NCBI RefSeq assembly: GCF_000473365.1
Contig: NZ_KI421517.1
Coordinates: forward strand, 2,257,504-2,321,503
Origin: Adhaeribacter aquaticus DSM 16391
GTDB lineage: Bacteria > Bacteroidota > Bacteroidia > Cytophagales > Hymenobacteraceae
Direction: 5' to 3'
Length of the DNA: 64,000 bases
Part shown: positions 8,736-17,324 of the stretch, piece after piece
Layout: each line of letters begins with the position of its first letter
How positions within the stretch are numbered: position 1 is the first letter of the stretch
Made by a program: the position numbers and the translations under genes
The notes under the pieces: model-generated
Told to the model about the DNA's origin: nothing
The model's database searches: none
The model's input: the letters and a program-made list of their open reading frames with translations, nothing else

Positions 8736-9494
8736 GGCATTAGTTTTAAAAGAAAAATAAGAACTTGATATAATCCCAAGTTGGCCATTTTATATAAATA
8801 AGGCAAACAGGAGAACAAAATTAGGTTTAAATACTGAATTAGTACAGAGGTTTAACCTAGTTTATATTATTTCTATTATTGTTTACCCACCAGCTGTAAT
8901 TCTAAAATTATGAGGAATTAGCTGTAGTATCTGTCCATTATCCAAAAAACTTAGCCCACCCCCAAAGCCAACTTTTTTATTAAAGCTTACTTACCGACGG
9001 CTTTGGATTATATCATCAGGTTCAGGAAAACGAATTTTAATCTGGCAGCAAATTTCCTTTGCTTATGCAAAAATTCAGAAACCTTGTTTTTTAGTTATGA
9101 AAGAAAATTATTCTTTATCAATCTGGTTTAGCTGCTCTATACCTCCTGCTGAAGGACATATATACCGCCAGGTTGGAAGCATCCACAACTTGGGCAAAAA
9201 GAATGGTCAGACTTATAGAAGACACTCTCAATAGCAAAAATAAAACAACACCAGCTTAAACAAGCTCCTTATGTTTTACTAATCAACTACAGCCTTTAAC
9301 ATTCTAAGTAATTACTAAGTTCAAACTGATACTTACAGGCATCCTTTACTAATCCTTCTGGACTTATTTCAACAATCTGCATCCGATATTCAGGCAAAAT
9401 AAAAATTGATACTACAGGCAACTAGTGGTTTACTTTATTTACCTAGCTCATGCAACTAAAACTTCATTAGCAGGGTCATTATAAAAAAAACATC
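8736..9494. other. Long intergenic region with one possible gene remnant
   Basis: About 760 bases without a convincing gene. On the plus strand an open frame from 9101 to 9259 (52 codons, directly after a TGA) has protein-like composition, with aliphatic then basic amphipathic residues. It has no start codon and no family I recognise, so it may be the tail of a decayed gene. The rest is AT-rich, without clear hairpins. Confidence 0.35.
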
Positions 9495-9833
9495 ATGAAA
9501 AATTTATTGTTCTTGTTTTGCCTTGTTGGAGCTTTATTATCTTGTAAAAAAGAAACCTCGGAGATTTTTGCAAAGGAAGTTACCTTACGGGTAAACAGTT
9601 ATAGACAAAACTGCCAGGGAGAAGGAGTATTAAACTGCTACTTAGTACAGGATGGAAAAAAAATAGGAACTCAGAATTGGGACCTTTTTTACAATGAAAT
9701 TGAAGGGTTTGATTATGAAGAAGGGTTTATATATGATTTGAAAGTAAGAAAAGAAAATGTCCCTAACCCGCCCGCTGATGGCTCTAGTTTTAAATACAAG
9801 CTTATTAAAATTCTGAATAAACAAAAGGTTTGA
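9495..9833 (+). CDS. DUF4377 lipoprotein
   Basis: A 112-residue lipoprotein with signal and lipobox LLSC (Cys17) directly followed by KKE. The body matches the DUF4377 pattern: CYLVQ, then W, then the acidic turn IEGFDYEEGF, then NPPADGSS near the C-terminus. The family is found alone or attached to META-type domains in heat-shock and stress lipoproteins; its molecular role is not established. It stands alone between two intergenic stretches and would sit at the cell envelope. Confidence 0.8.
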   Translation: MKNLLFLFCLVGALLSCKKETSEIFAKEVTLRVNSYRQNCQGEGVLNCYLVQDGKKIGTQNWDLFYNEIEGFDYEEGFIYDLKVRKENVPNPPADGSSFKYKLIKILNKQKV

Positions 9834-9912
9834 AATTAGAAGCAACAGCGGCCCAACAACCAAAGCTAAATAAATTATATTAGTAACTTTACTACTAACT
9901 AAATTATTAATA

Positions 9913-10281
9913 ATGCCTACTTCCATGCCCGCTACCCTAAGGCCTTTCTACCAATTGGAGCTCGAAGCCTATAGAAAACAGTACGCAACCGGAAACCTAT
10001 ACCAGGCCTGGAACCATCTGGAGAGAGCTCATGTAATTGGCCAGGCGTATCCGGTTGAACACAGCCAGGTGCATGGGCTGATGTTAATATTTGGATTTAA
10101 AACCAAAAATATAAAGGAAACACTTGGGCAAATTCCGAGGCTGCTTTTGGGTGGTATAAAATCTTTTGCCGGGAAAATACCAGTTGGTAATACTGGTGGT
10201 TCCAATATTCCTCCCTTAAAACCCTTGCCCATTCAGGATGATATTAAAGAAATTTTTAGAAAAGCCGGTGTTAATAGGTAA
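9913..10281 (+). CDS. DUF3703 family protein
   Basis: A 122-residue soluble protein with the family features: an N-terminal helix ending in a Tyr/Ala-rich repeat-like segment (YQAWNHLERAHVIGQ), a conserved His-rich turn (EHSQVHGLML), and a Gly-rich stretch (GNTGGSN) before a helical tail. The helix-turn-helix pattern looks like a TPR-type repeat. Members are often found beside metal or transport genes. Function unknown. The ATG at 9913 is the first in frame. Confidence 0.75.
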   Translation: MPTSMPATLRPFYQLELEAYRKQYATGNLYQAWNHLERAHVIGQAYPVEHSQVHGLMLIFGFKTKNIKETLGQIPRLLLGGIKSFAGKIPVGNTGGSNIPPLKPLPIQDDIKEIFRKAGVNR

Positions 10282-10468
10282 TATTTAAAGTTTTCCTATC
10301 CAACTTATTTATTAGATAGCCCGATTGGCTTAAACAAGCATTACTATAAACGATGGTTGATTGCTAAATAAATACATTTACCAGGTGGCAATTAATTTAC
10401 GATCTCTTCATCTACTTTGCCTCACTTGTATCACATTCAAGTTAATTTTCCCATCTGTCATATTCTTA

Positions 10469-10476
10469 TACCTTTG
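10469..10476 (+). promoter_or_regulatory. -7 promoter element of the MFS gene
   Basis: TACCTTTG, an exact TAnnTTTG match. The inferred start near 10483 lies 12 bases before the ATG at 10495 and rules out the longer open frame that begins at 10417. Confidence 0.5.
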
Positions 10477-10494
10477 CAGCCCAAGCAACCGTTA

Positions 10495-11736
10495 ATGACT
10501 CGCCTTTTTGAATTATACCGCAACGCATTTGGGGGTTTATCAAAGCCTACCTGGATGCTGGCCGCCATGATGCTGATAAACCGCAGTGGTGCCATGGTAA
10601 TACCTTTTTTAAGCGTATATTTAACCGAGGCCTTACACTTAAATTTAAAGCAAGCTGGTATAGTTCTTAGTTTATTTGGTTTGGGTGCTATGGGCGGAGC
10701 CTTTTTAGGCGGTTGGCTTACAGACCGGGTAGGGCATTTTAAGGTGCAACTCTGGAGTTTGATAATAAGCGGTTTCTTGTTTTTTGTATTAGCTCAGGTA
10801 ACGGATTATACCCTTTTTGCAGCCGGCATCTTATTAGTGAGTACGGTAAGCGAGTGCCTGCGACCAGCAAACTCTTCATCAGTGGCTTATTATGCCAAAC
10901 CAGAAAACCTAACCCGCGCTTATTCTTTAAACCGAATGGCCATGAACCTGGGATTTTCTATTGGTCCGGCTTTAGCAGGTTTACTTGCCACTATTTCTTA
11001 TCAATGGCTTTTCATGGCTGACGGCATTACTTGTCTGGCCGCCGGACTTTTCTTTTATTTTTACTTCCGGCACCAACAAGGTTACCGGCCAGAGAAAAAT
11101 CAACCGCATGCGGTTCTTGTAAAAGCCCCATCTCCGTACCAGGATTCAAAGTTTTTTTTATTTGCTTTACTATGCGGCATTTATGCATTAGTGTTTTTTC
11201 AGTTACTTTCTACATTACCGCTCTATTACCGGCAGGTATATAAACTTTCTGAAGCCAACATTGGTCTTCTGCTGGCATTGAACGGAATGATTGTTTTCTT
11301 GTCGGAAATGATTGTGGTGTATGTGGCTGGTAATCGTTTTAAACTATGGCAATTAATAGCTTCCGGAGTTTTTTTGATAGGAGTTTCTTTTATGATCCTG
11401 AACCTGATAGAAGCAACAGGAATTTTAATTTTATCCATGGCTATATTGAGCTTTTCAGAAATTCTAGCCATGCCTTTTATGGCAACTATTCCGGTTCAAC
11501 GATCAACTGATCAAAACCGGGGAGCATATATTGGCTTATACAACCTAGCCTACTCTTCTGCCTTTATTCTGGGCCCTTTTTTAGGTACCAATATTATTGC
11601 TTTTTGGGGTTTTACCACGCTTTGGTGGGGAAGCGGCATCCTTTCTTTACTAACTACCGGCGCTATTTATTGGCTCGTAAAAAACATGCAACAGGAAAAA
11701 ACAAGGACTGAATCAGCATCCCGACAGGTCATTTAA
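10495..11736 (+). CDS. MFS transporter (drug-efflux type)
   Basis: A twelve-segment major facilitator, 413 residues from the ATG at 10495; the frame extends to 10417 but the promoter element lies inside that extension. The loop 2-3 motif GGWLTDRVGHFKVQ is present, and RMAMNLGFSIGPALAGLL matches the segment-5 motif (motif C-like) of antiporters of the DHA1 drug-efflux group (MdtG-like). Substrate unknown. It ends about 100 bases before the cobalamin riboswitch promoter and is probably transcribed on its own. Confidence 0.85.
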   Translation: MTRLFELYRNAFGGLSKPTWMLAAMMLINRSGAMVIPFLSVYLTEALHLNLKQAGIVLSLFGLGAMGGAFLGGWLTDRVGHFKVQLWSLIISGFLFFVLAQVTDYTLFAAGILLVSTVSECLRPANSSSVAYYAKPENLTRAYSLNRMAMNLGFSIGPALAGLLATISYQWLFMADGITCLAAGLFFYFYFRHQQGYRPEKNQPHAVLVKAPSPYQDSKFFLFALLCGIYALVFFQLLSTLPLYYRQVYKLSEANIGLLLALNGMIVFLSEMIVVYVAGNRFKLWQLIASGVFLIGVSFMILNLIEATGILILSMAILSFSEILAMPFMATIPVQRSTDQNRGAYIGLYNLAYSSAFILGPFLGTNIIAFWGFTTLWWGSGILSLLTTGAIYWLVKNMQQEKTRTESASRQVI

Positions 11737-11814
11737 TAATGGCTCCTTTCATAATTATTTTCTTATAATTCAACTCCACTTTATTACCACCCGATCTGTA
11801 AGGAAACCTAAGGA

Positions 11815-11845
11815 TTTGTTTACTAAAACAACTTTCTTACCTTTG
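11815..11845 (+). promoter_or_regulatory. Promoter of the cobalamin riboswitch-btuB transcript
   Basis: TTTG (11815-11818), a 19-base spacer, then TACCTTTG (11838-11845), a full match to the Bacteroidota promoter. Transcription would start near 11852, at the 5' base of the riboswitch. Confidence 0.65.
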
Positions 11846-11848
11846 CGG

Positions 11849-12036
11849 CAAGATTGGTGGTTTGCTTTGCCTCCGCAGAGTAAATCTTAAAAGGGAATCA
11901 GGTTAAAGCCTGAGCTGTTCCCGCAACTGTATTCTTCCTTGTAAAGTTGGTTTATCCTAAACGCCACTGTTCTGTAACAAACGGAATGGGAAGGCCAAAC
12001 CAACCGAAGAAAGCCAGGAGACCTGCCATCTTATTA
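11849..12036 (+). promoter_or_regulatory. Cobalamin (B12) riboswitch
   Basis: The conserved core of the AdoCbl-class aptamer is readable: AAAAGGGAA at about 11889, GGTTAAAGCC at 11901, the B12 box region GAGCTGTTCCCGCAACTGT at 11912-11930, and GCCAGGAGACCTGCC at 12013-12027. The 5' AAGATTGG and 3' CCATCTT ends pair as P1. It lies between a perfect promoter and the TonB-dependent receptor gene, so high cobalamin should repress the receptor and the lipoprotein behind it. Confidence 0.95.
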
Positions 12037-12130
12037 TATTATTTAAAGCTTTCGGGTAAAAAGCAGCAAATATTCTCGTGCGATTTAGTATTCTCACCAG
12101 ACTACCAGGCTCCCTTTTATCCATTCGTTT

Positions 12131-12150
12131 TGCCTAATAAGGCATTTTTT
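12131..12150 (+). terminator. Possible expression platform of the riboswitch
   Basis: TGCCT-AATA-AGGCA (12131-12144) is a 5-bp hairpin followed by six T residues, ending 8 bases before the receptor ATG. It could terminate transcription or mask initiation when B12 is bound. The stem is short, so this is tentative. Confidence 0.4.
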
Positions 12151-12157
12151 AGTTAAA

Positions 12158-14068
12158 ATGGGTCGGAGAAAATTTTTTATCTTTTTATTTTTATGGTTTA
12201 CCAGTTACATAGCCTGGAGCCAATCCGATTCTTTGGCCGGGAAACAACTCCGTACCGTAGAAATTGTGGGACACCCGGTAGCACGCTACGCCGCCGGCAG
12301 TCGCTTACAAGAAATAGATAGCCTTTTTCTAAAAGTTTATAATGCTTCCAACTTAGGAGAAGTCCTGCAGTATCAAACTCCCATTTACTTAAAAAGCTAC
12401 GGAAACAATATGCTGGCCACCGCTGCCTTCCGGGGTACTTCGGCTAGCCAGACTGCTGTACTTTGGCATGGCTTTAATATAAACCAACCTACCTTAGGCC
12501 AAACAGATTTTTCAACTATTCCAGCAACTGCATTTTCCCAAGTAACCGTACAACACGGTTCGGCAGGGGCAAATTATGGGACGGGAGCAATTGGTGGGGC
12601 TATATTGCTCTCCTCTCCTATAATCTGGAATAAAGGTTTGAAATTAAGAGCTCAGCAGGATGTAGGTTCTTTTGGCCACACCTTCACCAACATTGGCGGC
12701 GGTTACAGCAATCAAAAAATCAGCATTCAAACCAGTTTATTTCAGCAACAGGCCCGTAACGATTTTGAGTTTGTAAACTTTACCAAAGCTTCTAAACCAA
12801 CCGAAAAACAGGCCAATGCTGCCACCGAGCAAAAAGGCTTTACCCAGGATATTCACCTGAAATTGAATAAAACTAATACTTTCTCTATTAGAAGCTGGTT
12901 TACCGGCAACAATAATCAAAGCCAACCCAACATGGTGCAGGCAAATAGTAATGCTCGCCGGCGCGACGAAAACCTTCGGCTTATGGCTGAGTGGAACCAT
13001 GCTGCTTTGTTGGGTATAAGTACGTTCCGAATAGCTTATTTCCGTGACTTTATGCACTACCAGGATGACAACACCAACTCCTTGACTGCCATAAATCAGT
13101 ACCAGGCACAAGCCGAACACATCGTAAATATAAAGCACAACCTTTCGTTAAAATTCGGGAGCGAATTCCAACATTTTTCCGGAGAGGTTTCGGGATATGG
13201 CAAGCCTGTTTCAGAAAATAGGGGGGCCGCATTTGGATGGCTCCGGTATAACCCGAAGCCCAGATTACAGCTTAGCTTAAATGTACGACAAGCCTTGGTA
13301 CAAGGCTTTAACCCTCCACTTACGCCTACCGCAGGTTTTAATTATTACCTGCTAAGCAACCCTGCTTCTGCTTTAATATTTAAAGGTAATATAAGCCGGG
13401 GTTACCGGGTACCCACTTTAAATGATCGGTTTTGGCCTACCGGTAACAAGAACCTGAAACCGGAAAACAGTTGGAATTATGAAAGCGGTTTTCAGCATAC
13501 CCTAAAGACTAACCAATTACAAGTAACGTCTGAAGTTACCCTATTTCATTTAGTAGTAGATAATTATATTCAATGGATTGCCGGACCTATGGGTACTGCC
13601 TGGTCGCCGGTTAACCTTAAAAAAGTAGAAACAAATGGAGTAGAGTTTTCAACGGAAGCCTCCTATAAATTACCAGTTGCGCGGCTGACCTTAGGTACTA
13701 CCTATGGATACACCAGCGCCCAACTACAAAAAAGCTACTTTGATACCGGCGAGCCGTTACAGAAACAATTAATTTATGTGCCCAAGCATACTGCTAAAGT
13801 ATATGCCTCTCTTTTACATCGAAATTGGGTTGCTTCTTCAAACCTGATTTTTAACAGCAACCGCTTTACTACTCCCGCAAATACGCGGTGGTTACCTGCA
13901 TTTACCTTATTGAATATGGCTGTTGGTAAAACCTGGCAGGTTTCTAAATACCAACTACAAGTAGTTGGCAAAGTAAATAATGTGGCCAACCAAGCTTACC
14001 AAACTTATGAATACTATGCAATGCCTGGGCGGAATTACAGCCTGAGTGTGCGCTTTACCTTTAATTAA
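12158..14068 (+). CDS. btuB: TonB-dependent receptor, BtuB-like cobalamin importer
   Basis: A 636-residue outer-membrane TonB-dependent receptor. It has a signal peptide (cleavage near WSQS), then a plug domain from about 30 to 150 with the RGTSASQTAVLWHG and GAGAIGGAILL segments typical of the plug, then a 22-strand type barrel ending in aromatic Phe-Thr-Phe-Asn. The size, smaller than SusC-type receptors, and the cobalamin riboswitch upstream both point to vitamin B12 uptake. It overlaps nothing; a BtuG-like lipoprotein gene starts 16 bases later and probably shares the mRNA. Confidence 0.88.
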   Translation: MGRRKFFIFLFLWFTSYIAWSQSDSLAGKQLRTVEIVGHPVARYAAGSRLQEIDSLFLKVYNASNLGEVLQYQTPIYLKSYGNNMLATAAFRGTSASQTAVLWHGFNINQPTLGQTDFSTIPATAFSQVTVQHGSAGANYGTGAIGGAILLSSPIIWNKGLKLRAQQDVGSFGHTFTNIGGGYSNQKISIQTSLFQQQARNDFEFVNFTKASKPTEKQANAATEQKGFTQDIHLKLNKTNTFSIRSWFTGNNNQSQPNMVQANSNARRRDENLRLMAEWNHAALLGISTFRIAYFRDFMHYQDDNTNSLTAINQYQAQAEHIVNIKHNLSLKFGSEFQHFSGEVSGYGKPVSENRGAAFGWLRYNPKPRLQLSLNVRQALVQGFNPPLTPTAGFNYYLLSNPASALIFKGNISRGYRVPTLNDRFWPTGNKNLKPENSWNYESGFQHTLKTNQLQVTSEVTLFHLVVDNYIQWIAGPMGTAWSPVNLKKVETNGVEFSTEASYKLPVARLTLGTTYGYTSAQLQKSYFDTGEPLQKQLIYVPKHTAKVYASLLHRNWVASSNLIFNSNRFTTPANTRWLPAFTLLNMAVGKTWQVSKYQLQVVGKVNNVANQAYQTYEYYAMPGRNYSLSVRFTFN

Positions 14069-14084
14069 ATACAATAAATTCAAC

Positions 14085-15161
14085 ATGAAAAAACAGTCTT
14101 TTCTTACCCGAATCCTTTTAGGAGGTTTCTTATTAGCCAATACTTTCCTTTTCACCAGTTGCGAAAAAAATACCGAAGGCCCTAAGGGCTCCTATGAAAA
14201 AGGGGTATTTGTAGTGAACGAAGGGGCATTTGGTAAAGGTAATGGTGCCATTAGCTTTTATAATCCTTCTTCCAAAGCTACAGAAACGGACATTTTTTAT
14301 TCTGTAAATAATCGTCCGCTCGGCGATGTGGTACAGTCTATGACCATTTTCAATGAGAAAGCTTATGTGGTTGTTAATAACAGCAATAAAATTGAAATAA
14401 CCGATGCTAACACTTTTAAATCAGTTGGCAGCATAGAAGGTTTAAAATTGCCTCGTTATTTTACGGTAGCTAATAATAAAGGCTATGTAACCGAATGGGT
14501 AGCTTTTTCGGGCAACGGTCGGGTAAGTGTAATAAACTTAGCAAACAATACGGTTACTAAAACCATAGAAGTTGGTGCTTTACCGGAGCGTTTAGTAGTA
14601 GTAAATAATAAATTATATGTTACCAATTCTAACAGTAATACCGTTTCGGTTATTAATACCGCTACTGATGTCGTTGAAACAACCATTACCGTAGGTGATT
14701 CTCCTAATAGCCTGGCCGTTGACGCCAATAATAAAATATGGGTGCTGGCAGGCGGTAAAACCGCTTATAACAGTGATTGGTCAGTTGATGTAGCCGCCAG
14801 CACCGCCGGCAGTTTATCACGGATTAATACCAGCACAAACGCAGTAGAAGCCACCTTGCCTTTTGCAACTAAAACAGGCTCACCTAATAGTTTAACCAGT
14901 AACAAAGAGAAAAACAAATTCTATTATAAAGCTGCCGGTAAAGTATATCAGTTAGATATTACAGCTACCTCTTTGCCTACCACTGCCTTTATTAATCGTA
15001 ACTTTTATGGTTTAGGGGTTGATCCCAATACTAATATTATTTATGGTGCACTTGCGGGTTCTTTTACGGCCGACAGTAAAGCTATCCGTTACAATACCAA
15101 CGGTACAGCTATTGATTCGTTTGCTACCGCCATTGGTCCGAACGGCTTTATATTTAAATAA
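14085..15161 (+). CDS. btuG: Surface beta-propeller lipoprotein, BtuG-like
   Basis: A 358-residue lipoprotein (signal, then lipobox FTSC at about residue 26) made of YncE/DUF5074-type propeller blades, for example VVVNNKLYVTNSNSNTVSVI repeated in related form. In Bacteroides, BtuG is a seven-bladed surface lipoprotein that binds cobalamin very tightly and hands it to BtuB. Position directly behind a riboswitch-controlled receptor supports the same role here. The start is the ATG at 14085; the open frame reaches back to 14046 inside btuB, but the signal peptide begins at MKKQSF. A strong terminator follows. Confidence 0.82.
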   Translation: MKKQSFLTRILLGGFLLANTFLFTSCEKNTEGPKGSYEKGVFVVNEGAFGKGNGAISFYNPSSKATETDIFYSVNNRPLGDVVQSMTIFNEKAYVVVNNSNKIEITDANTFKSVGSIEGLKLPRYFTVANNKGYVTEWVAFSGNGRVSVINLANNTVTKTIEVGALPERLVVVNNKLYVTNSNSNTVSVINTATDVVETTITVGDSPNSLAVDANNKIWVLAGGKTAYNSDWSVDVAASTAGSLSRINTSTNAVEATLPFATKTGSPNSLTSNKEKNKFYYKAAGKVYQLDITATSLPTTAFINRNFYGLGVDPNTNIIYGALAGSFTADSKAIRYNTNGTAIDSFATAIGPNGFIFK

Positions 15162-15172
15162 TTCTTTATACT

Positions 15173-15217
15173 AAAAAAGGCCGGGCCTGCTAATTAACTA
15201 GCGGCCCGGCCTTTTTT
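15173..15217. terminator. Terminator after btuG
   Basis: A perfect 15-bp stem AAAAAAGGCCGGGCC (15173-15187) with its complement at 15203-15217. The loop can itself pair as GCTA/TAGC. A and T tails on both sides allow bidirectional use with the convergent small lipoprotein gene. Confidence 0.92.
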
Positions 15218-15240
15218 ATGTTTTGTTTTCTTATCTATAT

Positions 15241-15519
15241 TTATTTTTTATCCGCCATGCCATCATTATCCCGATCATGGACGCCCTTATCGCCATCAGT
15301 TCGTTCATAGGCATTATCCATATCCACCGTATCAGTGCTTATTTGCGCTGAGCTTTTCCCATTAACATTATGTTCCGTTGGATCTTTGTCTTTCGCATCG
15401 CTTTCTTCAACACTAACCTCCCCTTCACTGGTACCTGTACTGCAGGCTCCCATACTTACTGATACACCTATCAGGAAAGCTAAGCCAATGGTTTTTATTT
15501 TTTCAGATAGTATTTTCAT
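15241..15519 (-). CDS. Small lipoprotein with acidic C-terminus
   Basis: A 92-residue protein from the ATG at 15519 (MKILSEKIKT); a longer open frame to 15597 lacks a sensible signal. It has a hydrophobic segment then lipobox SMGAC, followed by a strongly acidic, Ser/Thr/Asp-rich mature part ending in a DxDxDG-like loop (DRDNDGMADKK) that resembles a calcium-binding or thrombospondin type-3 repeat. Such a loop suggests surface or periplasmic calcium binding, but the rest is low-complexity. Function unknown. Convergent with btuG. Confidence 0.7.
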   Translation of the reverse strand: MKILSEKIKTIGLAFLIGVSVSMGACSTGTSEGEVSVEESDAKDKDPTEHNVNGKSSAQISTDTVDMDNAYERTDGDKGVHDRDNDGMADKK

Positions 15520-15724
15520 AGTCTTATTTATTGTTGTTTTCAGTTCATGCTGATTAAAGCAGCAACTATACTTTAGCCTTACCGGTAGTTTACGCACACC
15601 CCAATAGTTTAGTTAATTTGTACCGTCAGGAAATACGCAAGTAAGGCGTTTCACAAAAAATGCTTTGTTCCTATCTATATATTTTTTAATACTTTCGTTT
15701 AATTAAAAGTACTACTCAACAATT

Positions 15725-15976
15725 ATGACCATGGGTAAACGAAGAATTGCACCCAAAACCTATTTTAATAAAAAAGAGCTGCAGCGAAACCTAATAGTCC
15801 TTTTTATGCTCAGCTTTTTTATTTCAACTGCCCTTATCGTTTATTTATTTGGCATGACGGAAGGTTTTTTTAGCCGGTTATTCTGGTGTATGTTAGTTAT
15901 TTTTATATTATCGGCTACTACTGTTTTAGGTATAATTCCGTTGGTAAATAAAATAACCCAGAAATGGCCTAGATAA
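15725..15976 (+). CDS. Small two-segment membrane protein
   Basis: An 83-residue protein with a basic N-terminal third (rich in Lys and Arg up to residue 25) and two hydrophobic segments (about 26-47 and 53-75). Family not recognised. An imperfect -7 element, TACTTTCG at 15690-15697, lies upstream. It precedes the metal regulator gene by about 30 bases and could be co-transcribed with it. Confidence 0.55.
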   Translation: MTMGKRRIAPKTYFNKKELQRNLIVLFMLSFFISTALIVYLFGMTEGFFSRLFWCMLVIFILSATTVLGIIPLVNKITQKWPR

Positions 15977-16009
15977 CGATTCGTAACTTATTATTTCCTT
16001 TTTTTGCTG

Positions 16010-16591
16010 ATGGCTTTAACAACACAAGTACTTCATATAAAAAACATGGTTTGCCCCAGGTGTATCAGCACCGTAACCCGTGTTTTGCAAAAGGCAGGAT
16101 TAGAAGTAAATCAGGTTACCTTAGGAGAGGCTACTGTTGCCTTACCGAAAGATTATGCCAATTTCAACCAAGTAAATTCTGATTTATTGCAAGAAGGGTT
16201 TGAACTAATAGCCGACCCGGAAAAGCAGGTATCTGAAAAAATAAAAACAATTTTAATCGACTATTTAGAACATTATCAAACTAATTACGAGCCTGTTACT
16301 ACTTCCAGCTTTCTTTCCGAGAAAACAGGAATACCTTACCCGCAGCTAAGTAAAATTTTCTCACGCCAGGAAAACATTACTATAGAGAAATATTTTATTA
16401 AACTTAAAATAGAGAAAGTAAAAGAACTGCTTAGCTACGGGCAATTAACGTTAAGCGAAATAGCCTTTAACCTAAAGTACAGCAGTGTTCAGCACCTTTC
16501 CAACCAGTTTAAAAAAGTAACAGGTATTTCTGTCAGCGAATACAAACATGCGGCAACCCCTTCGCGCAATTCGTTGGATGCCCTTATTTAA
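16010..16591 (+). CDS. HMA-AraC fusion regulator (metal-responsive)
   Basis: A 193-residue regulator. The N-terminal 70 residues resemble a heavy-metal-associated domain with HIKNMVCPRC, putting a CxxC pair at Cys15 and Cys18. The C-terminal part (about 80-185) is an AraC-type double helix-turn-helix, with LTLSEIAFNLKYSS and HLSNQFKKVTG as the second helix pair. This fusion is common in Bacteroidota beside copper, cobalt or zinc genes and probably senses thiophilic metal directly. The start is ATG 16010 rather than the TTG at 16004. A metal-binding exported protein and a CDF exporter follow on the same strand. Confidence 0.87.
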   Translation: MALTTQVLHIKNMVCPRCISTVTRVLQKAGLEVNQVTLGEATVALPKDYANFNQVNSDLLQEGFELIADPEKQVSEKIKTILIDYLEHYQTNYEPVTTSSFLSEKTGIPYPQLSKIFSRQENITIEKYFIKLKIEKVKELLSYGQLTLSEIAFNLKYSSVQHLSNQFKKVTGISVSEYKHAATPSRNSLDALI

Positions 16592-16749
16592 CAATTATTT
16601 TTAATTCTTTCATGGCTATAAAAGTTATGAAACCTGACAACTTATAAAGCTGGCTTAGAATTTGTATCTATTTTAGATAAATTTCGGAATCGACTTATTC
16701 GTGGCAAGGATATTTCCGTAAAAGAATAAGATATATAAAAACTAAGGAA

Positions 16750-17277
16750 ATGAATATCAAGGGGCTGAGTTGGGTTGTTGGAGTAACTTTTTTATTTTTA
16801 CTGGCTGGCACTACTATGGCGCAGAAAGGACAAACGCATGCAAGTGCTCCCGTTCATTCGCATAAAGCGCATCATGGTGGCACAGTAAAATCTGTAGGCG
16901 ATTATCATATAGAACTGGTAGAAGATAGAGGCAAGTATGTTGTTTACCTGCTGGATATGCACGAGCATAGTATTCCTTTACGCGGTGTTTCGGGCATGGC
17001 TATTTTACGGGATAATGATCGTACCCTAGGTTCACAGAATTTAATACCGGTTGCTAATACTCATTTTGAATTACCAGTACAAGGGTTAACCCCCACAGCC
17101 ATAATTATTAACTTAAACATTAAAGGGCAAAGCTTAATAGCTAAATTTGATAAAAATCAGGCTACGGCTTTAAATTATTTTTGCCCGCAGAAATGTGCAG
17201 GCAGTGAAAGTAGCCTTCCGGGCACTTGTCCTAAATGTGGTACAGCCTTAATTGATAGAAGATTAGTAGCTAAATAA
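16750..17277 (+). CDS. Exported heavy-metal-binding domain protein
   Basis: A 175-residue periplasmic protein: a signal peptide ending near TTMAQ, a His-rich stretch (HSHKAHHGG) at about residues 37-45, a beta domain, and a C-terminal heavy-metal-binding domain with YFCPQKCAG, PGTCPKCG and four Cys. This domain type accompanies copper and CusB-like efflux proteins and probably buffers or presents metal in the periplasm. It lies between the metal regulator and the CDF exporter, with a 47-base gap to the latter, and probably shares their transcript. Confidence 0.82.
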   Translation: MNIKGLSWVVGVTFLFLLAGTTMAQKGQTHASAPVHSHKAHHGGTVKSVGDYHIELVEDRGKYVVYLLDMHEHSIPLRGVSGMAILRDNDRTLGSQNLIPVANTHFELPVQGLTPTAIIINLNIKGQSLIAKFDKNQATALNYFCPQKCAGSESSLPGTCPKCGTALIDRRLVAK

Positions 17278-17324
17278 ATTTCAGTACTTTACCCCCGCTA
17301 ACTTGGTAATAGCTATTTGTTTTT

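Noticed and set aside
9101-9259. Open frame of 52 codons in the intergenic gap
   Set aside because: No start codon, no recognised family; kept only as a possible remnant.
10417-10494. N-terminal extension of the MFS transporter
   Set aside because: A perfect -7 promoter element lies inside it (10469-10476) and the first membrane segment starts after 10495.
16692-16730. Inverted repeat CTTATTC...GAATAAG upstream of the metal-binding protein gene
   Set aside because: Only 7-bp arms around a 22-base AT-rich loop; could be chance, although a regulator site is not excluded.
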